This document shows positions 1 through 6,179 of a DNA stretch of 9,209 nucleotides, one piece after another. The stretch is taken from NCBI GenBank assembly GCA_001067655.1, contig JUNU01000048.1, forward strand, positions 1-9,209, in the 5' to 3' direction. The notes beneath the pieces are model-generated. The model worked only from the letters and a program-made list of their open reading frames with translations. It searched no databases and was not told the DNA's origin. This stretch comes from Neisseria lactamica. Its GTDB lineage: Bacteria > Pseudomonadota > Gammaproteobacteria > Burkholderiales > Neisseriaceae. How positions within the stretch are numbered: position 1 is the first letter of the stretch; each line of letters starts with the position of its first letter. Made by a program: the position numbers and the translations under genes.

Positions 1-62
1 ACAGTACAGATAGTACGACAAGGCGAGGCAACGCCGTACTGGTTTAAAGTTAATCCACTATA
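1..62 (-). mobile_element. Correia repeat enclosed element (CREE), truncated by the window edge
   Basis: Read on the minus strand from base 62, the sequence begins TATAGTGGATTAAC and continues through the CCAGTACGG and GTTGCCTCGCC blocks. This is the terminal inverted repeat and adjoining part of the Neisseria Correia element, a short non-coding MITE-like repeat that inserts at TA. After base 20 it runs straight into the GTCGTACTATCTGTACTGT segment, as in the shorter CREE form without the internal insert. The other end lies outside the window. The first 43 bases match the element at the right edge exactly, in opposite orientation. Recognition is from the known repeat sequence. Confidence 0.88.
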
Positions 63-64
63 AA
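59..64 (+). promoter_or_regulatory. Possible CREE-borne -10 box (TATAAA) facing dxr
   Basis: The TATA at the CREE end plus the flanking AA makes TATAAA, one base from the sigma-70 consensus. CREE ends are known to create promoters at this junction in pathogenic Neisseria. The hexamer 17 bases upstream (GTACTG, 36-41) is a poor -35 box, so activity is uncertain. A start near base 71 would place the hairpin at 104-147 in the dxr leader. This is an inference. Confidence 0.35.
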
Positions 65-103
65 AGTCGTTGGAACACATCAAACACAATATCGAATAAG
101 CGT

Positions 104-147
104 TTTCAGACGACCTTTCCGACCTCAAGCCCAAAGGTCGTCTGAAA
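104..147. terminator. Inverted pair of uptake sequences, hairpin upstream of dxr
   Basis: The arms are TTTCAGACGACCTTT (104-118) and AAAGGTCGTCTGAAA (133-147), a perfect 15-bp stem with a 14-base loop. Each arm holds a full 12-base uptake sequence (105-116 and 135-146). Such pairs often act as terminators in Neisseria, and this one probably marks the end of the unit to the left, which in related genomes carries cdsA. There is no U-run after the right arm, so termination efficiency is uncertain. It lies only 29 bases before the dxr start. Confidence 0.6.
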
Positions 148-175
148 TCCGAAAGCAGTACATAAAGAACACACC

Positions 176-1360
176 ATGACACCACAAGTCCTGACCATAT
201 TAGGCAGTACCGGCAGCATAGGCGAAAGCACGCTGGACGTTGTTTCGCGCCATCCCGAAAAATTCCGCGTATTCGCGCTGGCGGGGCATAAGCAGGTTGA
301 GAAACTGGCGGCTCAATGCCGGACGTTCCGCCCCGAATATGCCGTCGTTGCCGATGCGGAACACGCCGCCCGGCTTGAAGCCCTGTTGAAACGCGACGGC
401 ACGGCGACGCAGGTTTTACACGGCGCGCAGGCATTGGTTGACGTTGCGTCTGCCAATGAAGTCAGCGGTGTCATGTGCGCCATTGTCGGTGCGGCGGGGC
501 TGCCTTCCGCGCTGGCGGCGGCGCAAAAAGGCAAAACCATTTATCTGGCGAACAAAGAGACGCTGGTGGTTTCCGGCGCGTTGTTTATGGAAACTGCCCG
601 CGCAAACGGCGCGGCAGTGTTGCCCATCGACAGCGAACACAACGCCATTTTTCAAGTTTTGCCGCGCGATTACACAGGTCGTCTGAACGAACACGGCATC
701 CGCTCGATTATCCTGACCGCTTCCGGCGGCCCGTTTCTGACGACCGATTTAGGCACATTCGACAGCATTACGCCCGCCCAAGCGGTCAAACATCCCAATT
801 GGAGCATGGGGCGCAAAATCTCCGTCGATTCCGCCACCATGATGAACAAAGGTTTGGAGTTGATTGAAGCGCATTGGCTGTTCAACTGTCCGCCTGATAA
901 ACTCGAAGTCGTCATCCATCCGCAGTCCGTGATACACAGCATGGTGCGCTACCGCGACGGCTCCGTGCTGGCGCAACTGGGCAATCCCGATATGCGTACG
1001 CCCATCGCTTATTGTTTGGGCTTGCCGGAACGTATTGATTCGGGTGTCGGCGACCTGGATTTCGACGCATTGTCTGCGTTGACCTTCCAAAAGCCCGACT
1101 TTGACCGCTTCCCTTGTCTGAAGCTTGCCTATGAAGCCATGAACGCGGGCGGAACCGCACCCTGCGTCTTGAACGCCGCCAACGAAGCCGCCGTCGCCGC
1201 CTTCTTAGACGGGCAGATTAAGTTTACCGACATTGCCAAAACCGTCGCCCATTGTCTCGCACAAGACTTTTCAGACGACCTCGGCAACATCGAAAACCTG
1301 CTGGCGCAAGACGCCATTACCCGCAGGCAGGCGCAGGAATTTATCGCCGCATTGGGATAA
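176..1360 (+). CDS. dxr: 1-deoxy-D-xylulose 5-phosphate reductoisomerase
   Basis: Dxr (IspC) is a cytoplasmic enzyme that converts 1-deoxy-D-xylulose 5-phosphate to 2-C-methyl-D-erythritol 4-phosphate with NADPH and a divalent metal. It is the committed step of the MEP isoprenoid pathway and the fosmidomycin target. The 394-residue length is normal. The N-terminal NADPH-binding motif GSTGSIG is at residues 10-16, and the LANKETL motif is near 124-130. The metal ligands are D152 and E154 (IDSEHNAIFQ) and E228 (NKGLELIEA). Substrate-site residues S183, H206, N224 and K225 are also present. The ATG is preceded only by a weak AAAGAA (164-169). Two full uptake sequences lie inside the gene. In related Neisseria the gene sits between cdsA and rseP, so a CREE and hairpin replace the usual close upstream context here. 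Function is secure from motifs and full-length similarity. Confidence 0.98.
   Translation: MTPQVLTILGSTGSIGESTLDVVSRHPEKFRVFALAGHKQVEKLAAQCRTFRPEYAVVADAEHAARLEALLKRDGTATQVLHGAQALVDVASANEVSGVMCAIVGAAGLPSALAAAQKGKTIYLANKETLVVSGALFMETARANGAAVLPIDSEHNAIFQVLPRDYTGRLNEHGIRSIILTASGGPFLTTDLGTFDSITPAQAVKHPNWSMGRKISVDSATMMNKGLELIEAHWLFNCPPDKLEVVIHPQSVIHSMVRYRDGSVLAQLGNPDMRTPIAYCLGLPERIDSGVGDLDFDALSALTFQKPDFDRFPCLKLAYEAMNAGGTAPCVLNAANEAAVAAFLDGQIKFTDIAKTVAHCLAQDFSDDLGNIENLLAQDAITRRQAQEFIAALG
676..687 (+). repeat. DNA uptake sequence within dxr
   Basis: Full 12-base AGGTCGTCTGAA, reading as Thr-Gly-Arg-Leu-Asn in the dxr frame. It is unpaired. The uptake machinery of Neisseria (ComP) binds this type of sequence during transformation. 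Confidence 0.9.
1270..1281 (-). repeat. DNA uptake sequence near the 3' end of dxr
   Basis: Full 12-base AGGTCGTCTGAA on the minus strand, encoding Phe-Ser-Asp-Asp-Leu in the dxr frame. It is unpaired. Confidence 0.9.
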
Positions 1361-1386
1361 ACCGTGCCGCAACGATAAAAAATGAC

Positions 1387-1398
1387 AGGTCGTCTGAA
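1387..1398 (+). repeat. DNA uptake sequence after dxr
   Basis: Full 12-base uptake sequence starting 26 bases after the dxr stop codon. It has no close inverted partner; the nearest minus-strand copy is about 100 bases downstream, at 1497. It lies just upstream of the rseP promoter. Confidence 0.88.
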
Positions 1399-1422
1399 AA
1401 CCCGCCCACCCGTCATGTGTGG

Positions 1423-1451
1423 CGGACAAAACGGCAGACTGACTTTATAAT
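1423..1451 (+). promoter_or_regulatory. Predicted sigma-70 promoter for rseP-bamA
   Basis: A -35 box CGGACA (1423-1428, four of six consensus bases) is followed after exactly 17 bases by a perfect -10 box TATAAT (1446-1451). Transcription would start near 1458 and give a leader of about 115 bases carrying the hairpin at 1496-1531. It is one of the two best-looking promoters in the window. Its position lets rseP and bamA be transcribed apart from dxr. There is no experimental support here. Confidence 0.65.
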
Positions 1452-1495
1452 CGGCAAAATAACGCCAATAATATTTTCTACACATTGCGAATGCT

Positions 1496-1531
1496 TTTCA
1501 GACGACCCCTACCTTGATACGTCGTCTGAAA
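1496..1531. terminator. Uptake-sequence hairpin in the rseP leader
   Basis: The arms are TTTCAGACGAC (1496-1506) and GTCGTCTGAAA (1521-1531), an 11-bp perfect stem with a 14-base loop. Both copies keep the 10-base core but lack the usual AG at the 5' side. No U-run follows. Because it lies downstream of the promoter at 1423-1451, it could attenuate or stabilise the rseP message. It could also terminate read-through from dxr. The role is an inference. Confidence 0.5.
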
Positions 1532-1571
1532 CATCGACAACGTCAACCCATACCCAACCAGAGAGATTCTT

Positions 1572-2912
1572 TTGCAAACCCTTCTAGCTTTTATTTTCGC
1601 CATCCTGATTTTGGTCAGCCTGCACGAGTTCGGACACTACATCGTCGCCAGATTGTGCGGCGTCAAAGTCGTACGCTTTTCCGTCGGCTTCGGCAAACCG
1701 TTTTTCAGCAGAAAGCGCGGCGATACCGAATGGTGTTTGGCGCCCATCCCCTTGGGCGGCTATGTCAAAATGGTCGATACGCGCGAGGGTGAAGTAGCAC
1801 CGTCCAACCTGCCTTACGCCTTCGACAAACAGCATCCCGCCAAACGCATCGCCATCGTCGCCGCAGGCCCGCTGACCAATCTCGCGCTGGCGGTTCTGCT
1901 TTACGGCTTGAGTTTTTCCTTCGGCGTTACCGAAATCCGCCCTTATGTCGGCATGGTCGAGCAAAATACTATTGCCTCAAAAGCAGGTTTTCAGCCCGGA
2001 GACAAAATTATTTCGGTTAACGGCGTTAACGTCGGCGAGTGGGAAAAAGCCCAGCAAGAAATCGTGTTGAACATCGAGTCAGGCAAGGTAAATGTTGCCG
2101 TTCAGACGACCTCGGGGCAAGAAACCATGCGGATTATCGATGCCGCCGGTACGCCTGAAGCAGGTAAAATTGCGAAAAACCAAGGCTATATCGGGTTGTC
2201 GCCTTTTAAAATCACCACCCGCGTCGGCAAAATGACAGAAAACAGCCCGGCTGAAAAAGCCGGTTTGAAAAAAGGCGACAAGCTGATTAGTGCCGACGGA
2301 CAAGACATCGAGTCTTGGCAGCAATGGGTGGAAATCGTAAGCCAAAGTCCGGGCAAGAAAATCGAATTGAGCTACGAGCGCAATGGTCAAACTTTTCAGA
2401 CGACCATCCGTCCCGACAGTATCCAGCAACCCGACAGAACGCTGGTCGGCAGGGTGGGCTTCGGTCCTCAGAGCGACGAAGCGTGGGCAAAAGAAATCAA
2501 GCGCGAATATAAGCCGTCTGTCGCAGAAGCATTTGCGATGGGCTGGGACAAAACCGTCAACAACGCTTGGATGACGGTAAAATTCTTCGGAAAACTGATT
2601 ACAGGCAATGCCTCCCTGAACCATATTTCAGGTCCGCTGACCATTGCCGACGTCGCCGGAAAAACGGCACAGCTGGGATTTCAAAGCTATTTGGAATTCC
2701 TCGCGTTGGTCAGCATTAGTTTAGGCGTGTTGAACTTGTTGCCCATCCCCGTATTGGACGGCGGGCATTTGGTGTTCTACACTGCCGAATGGATACGCGG
2801 AAAGCCCTTGAGCGAGCGCATACAGGCAATCGGCCTACGCCTCGGACTGGCTGCCATGCTGTTCATGATGGCACTGGCTTTCTTTAATGACATCAACCGT
2901 TTGTTTGGATAA
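1572..2912 (+). CDS. rseP: RseP-family site-2 intramembrane zinc metalloprotease
   Basis: This is an inner-membrane site-2 protease that cuts transmembrane segments. In E. coli RseP releases sigma-E by cleaving the anti-sigma factor RseA and also clears signal-peptide remnants; the Neisseria substrates cannot be read from sequence. It has 446 residues. The zinc motif HEFGH is at residues 18-22 in the first membrane helix, and the third ligand lies in LDGGH (D396) in a C-terminal helix. Two PDZ domains lie at about 122-190 and 205-282, with GFQPGDKI and GLKKGDKL signatures. A membrane segment lies near 92-118 and more near 370-394 and 420-440. The start is TTG with a GAGAG ribosome site at 1561-1565. 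The first internal Met (residue 66) would lose the HExxH motif, so the TTG start is well supported. It ends 4 bases before bamA, implying co-transcription. Confidence 0.96.
   Translation: MQTLLAFIFAILILVSLHEFGHYIVARLCGVKVVRFSVGFGKPFFSRKRGDTEWCLAPIPLGGYVKMVDTREGEVAPSNLPYAFDKQHPAKRIAIVAAGPLTNLALAVLLYGLSFSFGVTEIRPYVGMVEQNTIASKAGFQPGDKIISVNGVNVGEWEKAQQEIVLNIESGKVNVAVQTTSGQETMRIIDAAGTPEAGKIAKNQGYIGLSPFKITTRVGKMTENSPAEKAGLKKGDKLISADGQDIESWQQWVEIVSQSPGKKIELSYERNGQTFQTTIRPDSIQQPDRTLVGRVGFGPQSDEAWAKEIKREYKPSVAEAFAMGWDKTVNNAWMTVKFFGKLITGNASLNHISGPLTIADVAGKTAQLGFQSYLEFLALVSISLGVLNLLPIPVLDGGHLVFYTAEWIRGKPLSERIQAIGLRLGLAAMLFMMALAFFNDINRLFG
2101..2112 (-). repeat. DNA uptake sequence in the first PDZ domain of rseP
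   Basis: Full 12-base uptake sequence on the minus strand, encoding Val-Gln-Thr-Thr at residues 177-180. It is unpaired. Confidence 0.9.
2395..2404 (-). repeat. DNA uptake core in the second PDZ domain of rseP
   Basis: The 10-base core GTCGTCTGAA on the minus strand, preceded by TG instead of AG. It encodes Phe-Gln-Thr-Thr at residues 275-278. It is unpaired. Confidence 0.85.
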
Positions 2913-2916
2913 TTTT

Positions 2917-5316
2917 ATGAAATTGAAACAGATTGCTTCTGCTTTGATGGTATTGGGCATGTCGCCTTTGGCATTTGCCGACTTCACCATTCAAGACATC
3001 CGCGTCGAAGGTTTGCAGCGCACCGAACCGAGTACGGTCTTCAACTACCTGCCCGTCAAAGTCGGCGACCAATTCAGCGACGCACGCAGCGAAGAAATCA
3101 TCAAAAGTCTGTATGCGACCGGTTTTTTTGACGATGTCCGCGTAGAGACCATGGGCAATCAGGTCTTGCTGACCGTTATCGAACGCCCGACCATCAGCAC
3201 GCTGAACATCACCGGCGCGAAAATGCTGCAAAACGATGTAATCAAGAAAAACCTTGAATCCTTCGGTTTGGCGCAATCCCAATACTTCAATCCGGCCACG
3301 CTGAGTCAGTCTGTCGCCAGCCTGAAGGAAGAATACAAAAGCCGCGGCAAACAGTCGGTCCAAATCACGCCGACCGTCACCAAACTCGCGCGTAACCGCG
3401 TTTCCATCGACATCGCCATCGATGAGGGTAAAACCACCAAGATTACCGACATCGAATTTGAAGGCAACAAAGTCTATTCCGACCGCAAGCTCATGAAACA
3501 AATGTCTTTGAGCGAAGGCGGCATGTGGACTTGGCTGACCAAGAGCAACCAGTTTAACGAGCAGAAATTCTCGCAAGACATGGAGCGCGTCAGCGAGTTC
3601 TACCAAAACAACGGCTACTTCAATTTCCGCATTCTGGATACCGACATCCAGACCAACGAAGACAAAACCAAGCAAACCATCAAAATCACGGTTGACGAGG
3701 GCGAACGCTTCCGTTGGGGCGACGTGCGCATAGAAGGCGATACCCGCGAAGTGCCGAAAGAAGAGCTGCAAAAACTGCTGACCATGAAAAAGGGCAAATG
3801 GTACGAACGCGCCCAAATGGTCAAATCGCTCGAAGCCATTCAAAACCGCATGGGTACGGCAGGCTACGCGTTCAGCGAAGTCAACGTTCAGCCTGTTCCC
3901 AATGCCGAGACTCAAACTGTCGATTTCGTCCTGAATGTCGAACCCGGCCGAAAAATCTATGTGAACGAAATCAACATCACCGGCAACAACAAAACCCGTG
4001 ACGAAGTCGTGCGCCGCGAATTGCGTCAGATGGAATCCGCACCTTACGACACTTCCAAGCTGCAACGTTCCAAAGAGCGTGTCGAGCTGCTGGGCTACTT
4101 CGACAACGTACAATTCGATGCCGTACCAGTTGCCAATACGCCCGACCAAGTCGATTTGAACATGAGCGTGAACGAACGTTCTACCGGCTCTTTGGATATG
4201 AGTGCGGGCTGGGTTCAGGATACCGGCTTGGTCATGTCTGTGGGCGTTTCCCAAGACAATCTGTTCGGTACGGGTAAATCCGTTTCCCTGCGCGCTTCAC
4301 GAAGCAAAACCACGCTGAACGGCTCGCTGTCGTTTACCGATCCGTATTTCACACCCGACGGCGTGAGCCTCGGTTACGATATTTACGGCAAGTCTTACGA
4401 CCCGCGTAAAGCCTCTTCCAGCGCGAAACAATATAAAACCACCACCGCAGGCGGCGGCGTGCGCATGGGTATCCCCGTGACCGAATACGACCGCGTCAAT
4501 TTGGGTCTGGCGGCGGAACACCTGACCGTGAATACCTACAAAGGCGCGCCTAAACGTTATGCCGACTTTATCAACCAATACGGTAAAGGCACGGGCGGCG
4601 TGGGCAGCTTCAAAGGCTGGCTGTACAAAGGTACGATTGGTTGGGGACGCAATAAAACCGACAGCGCATTGTGGCCGACCCGCGGTTACATGACCGGCAT
4701 CAACGGCGAAATCGCCCTGCCGGGCAGCGACCTGCAATACTACACGCTGACCCACAACCAAACTTGGTTCTTCCCGCTGACCAAAGACTTTACCCTGATG
4801 CTCGGCGGCGAAGTAGGCGTCGGCAACGGCTACGGCAAAACCAAAACCATGCCGTTCTTTGAAAACTTCTACGGCGGCGGCTTAGGCTCCGTGCGCGGTT
4901 ACGAGAGCGGTACGCTGGGTCCGAAAGTCTATGATGAATACGGCGAGAAAATCAGCTACGGCGGCAACAAAAAAGCCAACGTTTCCGCCGAGTTGCTGTT
5001 CCCGATGCCGGGCATCAAAGATTCCCGCTCCGTCCGTCTGAGCCTCTTTGCCGACGCGGGCAGCGTATGGGACGGTAAAACGTATAACGACAGCAGCAGC
5101 AATACCTACTACACCAACAATGCCGCGCAAAACCCATACGGCTTAGGCAAGACCCACAAATCGACCTTCAAGGAAGAGTTGCGCTACTCCGCCGGTGCGG
5201 CAGTAACCTGGCTCTCGCCGTTGGGTCCGATGAAGTTCAGCTACGCCTACCCGCTGAAGAAAAAAGACAGCGACGAAATCCAACGCTTCCAGTTCCAATT
5301 GGGTACCACATTCTGA
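2917..5316 (+). CDS. bamA: BamA (Omp85), outer-membrane beta-barrel assembly protein
   Basis: BamA is the essential core of the BAM complex, which folds and inserts beta-barrel proteins, including LptD, into the outer membrane. The chosen ATG gives 799 residues, normal for Neisseria Omp85. The signal peptide is MKLKQIASALMVLGMSPLAFA, with cleavage likely after A21, before DFTIQDIRVEG. Five POTRA domains follow (about 22-415), then a C-terminal barrel (about 420-799). The conserved VRGY motif of the L6 loop is at 659-662. The protein ends in FQFQLGTTF, an aromatic-terminated beta signal. The start lies 4 bases after the rseP stop with only a weak ribosome site (GGAT), suggesting translational coupling. 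No uptake core lies in its 2.4 kb. Downstream are a hairpin and a strong terminator before ompH. Confidence 0.98.
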   Translation: MKLKQIASALMVLGMSPLAFADFTIQDIRVEGLQRTEPSTVFNYLPVKVGDQFSDARSEEIIKSLYATGFFDDVRVETMGNQVLLTVIERPTISTLNITGAKMLQNDVIKKNLESFGLAQSQYFNPATLSQSVASLKEEYKSRGKQSVQITPTVTKLARNRVSIDIAIDEGKTTKITDIEFEGNKVYSDRKLMKQMSLSEGGMWTWLTKSNQFNEQKFSQDMERVSEFYQNNGYFNFRILDTDIQTNEDKTKQTIKITVDEGERFRWGDVRIEGDTREVPKEELQKLLTMKKGKWYERAQMVKSLEAIQNRMGTAGYAFSEVNVQPVPNAETQTVDFVLNVEPGRKIYVNEINITGNNKTRDEVVRRELRQMESAPYDTSKLQRSKERVELLGYFDNVQFDAVPVANTPDQVDLNMSVNERSTGSLDMSAGWVQDTGLVMSVGVSQDNLFGTGKSVSLRASRSKTTLNGSLSFTDPYFTPDGVSLGYDIYGKSYDPRKASSSAKQYKTTTAGGGVRMGIPVTEYDRVNLGLAAEHLTVNTYKGAPKRYADFINQYGKGTGGVGSFKGWLYKGTIGWGRNKTDSALWPTRGYMTGINGEIALPGSDLQYYTLTHNQTWFFPLTKDFTLMLGGEVGVGNGYGKTKTMPFFENFYGGGLGSVRGYESGTLGPKVYDEYGEKISYGGNKKANVSAELLFPMPGIKDSRSVRLSLFADAGSVWDGKTYNDSSSNTYYTNNAAQNPYGLGKTHKSTFKEELRYSAGAAVTWLSPLGPMKFSYAYPLKKKDSDEIQRFQFQLGTTF

Positions 5317-5329
5317 CGTAGGCAGAAAA

Positions 5330-5381
5330 AGGTCGTCTGAAAACCGAAATCCTTATGTAGATAAACGTTTTCAGACGACCT
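5330..5381. terminator. Uptake-sequence hairpin after bamA
   Basis: The arms AGGTCGTCTGAAAAC (5330-5344) and GTTTTCAGACGACCT (5367-5381) form a perfect 15-bp stem with a 22-base loop, 13 bases after the bamA stop codon. Both arms hold a full 12-base uptake sequence. No U-run follows, but a conventional terminator begins 6 bases later. The two may act together to end or reduce transcription. Confidence 0.6.
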
Positions 5382-5386
5382 GAAGG

Positions 5387-5415
5387 AAAAGGGGCAGGGC
5401 ATTCTGCCTCTTTTT
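5387..5415 (+). terminator. Intrinsic terminator between bamA and ompH
   Basis: The left arm AAAAGGGGCAG (5387-5397), a 6-base loop GGCATT and the right arm CTGCCTCTTTT (5404-5414) make an 11-bp stem with one G-U pair. The GC-rich core is followed at once by a run of five T residues (5411-5415). This is the classic rho-independent form. It should stop or thin transcription from the rseP-bamA promoter before ompH. Confidence 0.75.
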
Positions 5416-5430
5416 AAAAAACAAACCGTC

Positions 5431-5450
5431 ATCCCGCTGATGGGCGGGAT
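5431..5450 (+). promoter_or_regulatory. Short GC-rich hairpin in the ompH leader
   Basis: ATCCCGC (5431-5437) and GCGGGAT (5444-5450) form a perfect 7-bp stem with loop TGATGG. It ends 8 bases before the ompH ribosome site AAGGAA (5459-5464). Its position would suit protection of the 5' end of a processed message or an effect on translation. This is an inference. Confidence 0.45.
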
Positions 5451-5470
5451 ACAAAATCAAGGAAATCCAG

Positions 5471-5983
5471 ATGAACATCATTGCCAACGCCTTCCGCCTC
5501 GGCGGCGCGGCTTTATTGGGCTTCGGGTTGATGAACCAAGCTGTGGCGGCGGAAGCCGTACAGAAAATCGGCTTTATCAATACCGAGCGCGTTTATCTTG
5601 AGTCCAAGCAGGCGCAACGCATTCAGACGACCTTGGAAAAAGAATTCCGCGGTCGTCAGGACGCTTTGCAGAAATTGCAGCAAGAAGGTGAAAAGCTCGA
5701 AAAATCCCTGACCGAAGGCAAATTGCAGGGCAAAGAGCGTGAAGCTGCGGCAAAACGCTGGGGCGAGCTGGTTCAGCAGTTCCGCAAGAAACAGGCGGAG
5801 CTGGCAGAAGACTACAATCTGCGCCGTAACGAAGAATTTGCCGCCCTCCAGCAAAACGCCAACCGCATCATCGTCGATCTTGCCAAACGCGAAGGCTACG
5901 ATGTGATTTTGCAGGACGTGATTTACGTCAACGCGCGTTACGACATTACCGACAGAGTGATTAAAGCCCTGAATACACGTTAA
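5471..5983 (+). CDS. ompH: OmpH/Skp-family periplasmic chaperone
   Basis: Skp/OmpH proteins are trimeric periplasmic chaperones that hold unfolded outer-membrane proteins on the way to BAM, which fits the position right after bamA. The protein has 170 residues. A signal peptide with hydrophobic core LGGAALLGFGL is followed by a likely cut near A26 or A27, before EAVQKIGFINTERV. A long charged alpha-helical tentacle rich in K, E and Q spans roughly residues 42-125 and should form a coiled coil. The C-terminal beta part is conserved (REGYDVILQDVIYVN). The ATG has a strong AAGGAA ribosome site 6 bases upstream. No clear promoter is visible between the terminator at 5387-5415 and the start, so expression may rely on read-through or an unrecognised promoter. 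One uptake sequence lies inside. Confidence 0.95.
   Translation: MNIIANAFRLGGAALLGFGLMNQAVAAEAVQKIGFINTERVYLESKQAQRIQTTLEKEFRGRQDALQKLQQEGEKLEKSLTEGKLQGKEREAAAKRWGELVQQFRKKQAELAEDYNLRRNEEFAALQQNANRIIVDLAKREGYDVILQDVIYVNARYDITDRVIKALNTR
5622..5633 (-). repeat. DNA uptake sequence within ompH
   Basis: Full 12-base uptake sequence on the minus strand, encoding Ile-Gln-Thr-Thr in the start of the helical arm. It is unpaired. Confidence 0.9.
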
Positions 5984-6014
5984 TCGGAAGGCTGAACGAG
6001 ATACAGCAAACCTG

Positions 6015-6054
6015 TTTTCAGACGACCTCTTTCACTCGAAGGGTCGTCTGAAAA
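6015..6054. terminator. Uptake-sequence hairpin after ompH
   Basis: TTTTCAGACGACC (6015-6027) pairs with GGTCGTCTGAAAA (6042-6054) in a perfect 13-bp stem with a 14-base loop, 31 bases after the ompH stop. The left arm is a full 12-base uptake sequence; the right one begins GG instead of AG. No U-run follows. It probably acts as an ompH terminator, and its right arm overlaps the -35 region of the lpxD promoter. Confidence 0.58.
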
Positions 6055-6072
6055 TCCAATAAACGATATAAT
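6044..6072 (+). promoter_or_regulatory. Predicted sigma-70 promoter for lpxD
   Basis: A perfect -10 box TATAAT (6067-6072) lies 17 bases after TCGTCT (6044-6049), which matches three of six -35 bases and lies inside the uptake sequence. A start near 6079 gives a leader of about 100 bases with a single uptake sequence at 6145-6156. The -10 box is strong and the -35 box modest. Confidence 0.58.
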
Positions 6073-6144
6073 TACCTGTCTTATCACTCCTGCCGGCATA
6101 CGTTTTAGGCAAACCGTTCTGTCCGACTGCTCCCGCCGTCCCTT

Positions 6145-6156
6145 TTCAGACGACCT
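6145..6156 (-). repeat. DNA uptake sequence in the lpxD leader
   Basis: Full 12-base uptake sequence on the minus strand, 23 bases before the lpxD start. It could pair with the plus-strand copy at 6043-6052 instead of that copy's closer partner at 6017-6026, giving an alternative long-range hairpin. Confidence 0.88.
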
Positions 6157-6179
6157 CATCTCAAAGCTTACGAAACATC

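Noticed and set aside
2887..2916. Ten-residue upstream extension of bamA (ATG at 2887)
   Set aside because: It overlaps the end of rseP and would place a non-signal leader before the clear signal peptide starting at 2917.
2893..4254. 453-codon open frame on the minus strand inside bamA
   Set aside because: It is the antisense of a conserved gene with GC-biased codons. It has no ribosome site or known domain, and its composition matches a shadow frame.
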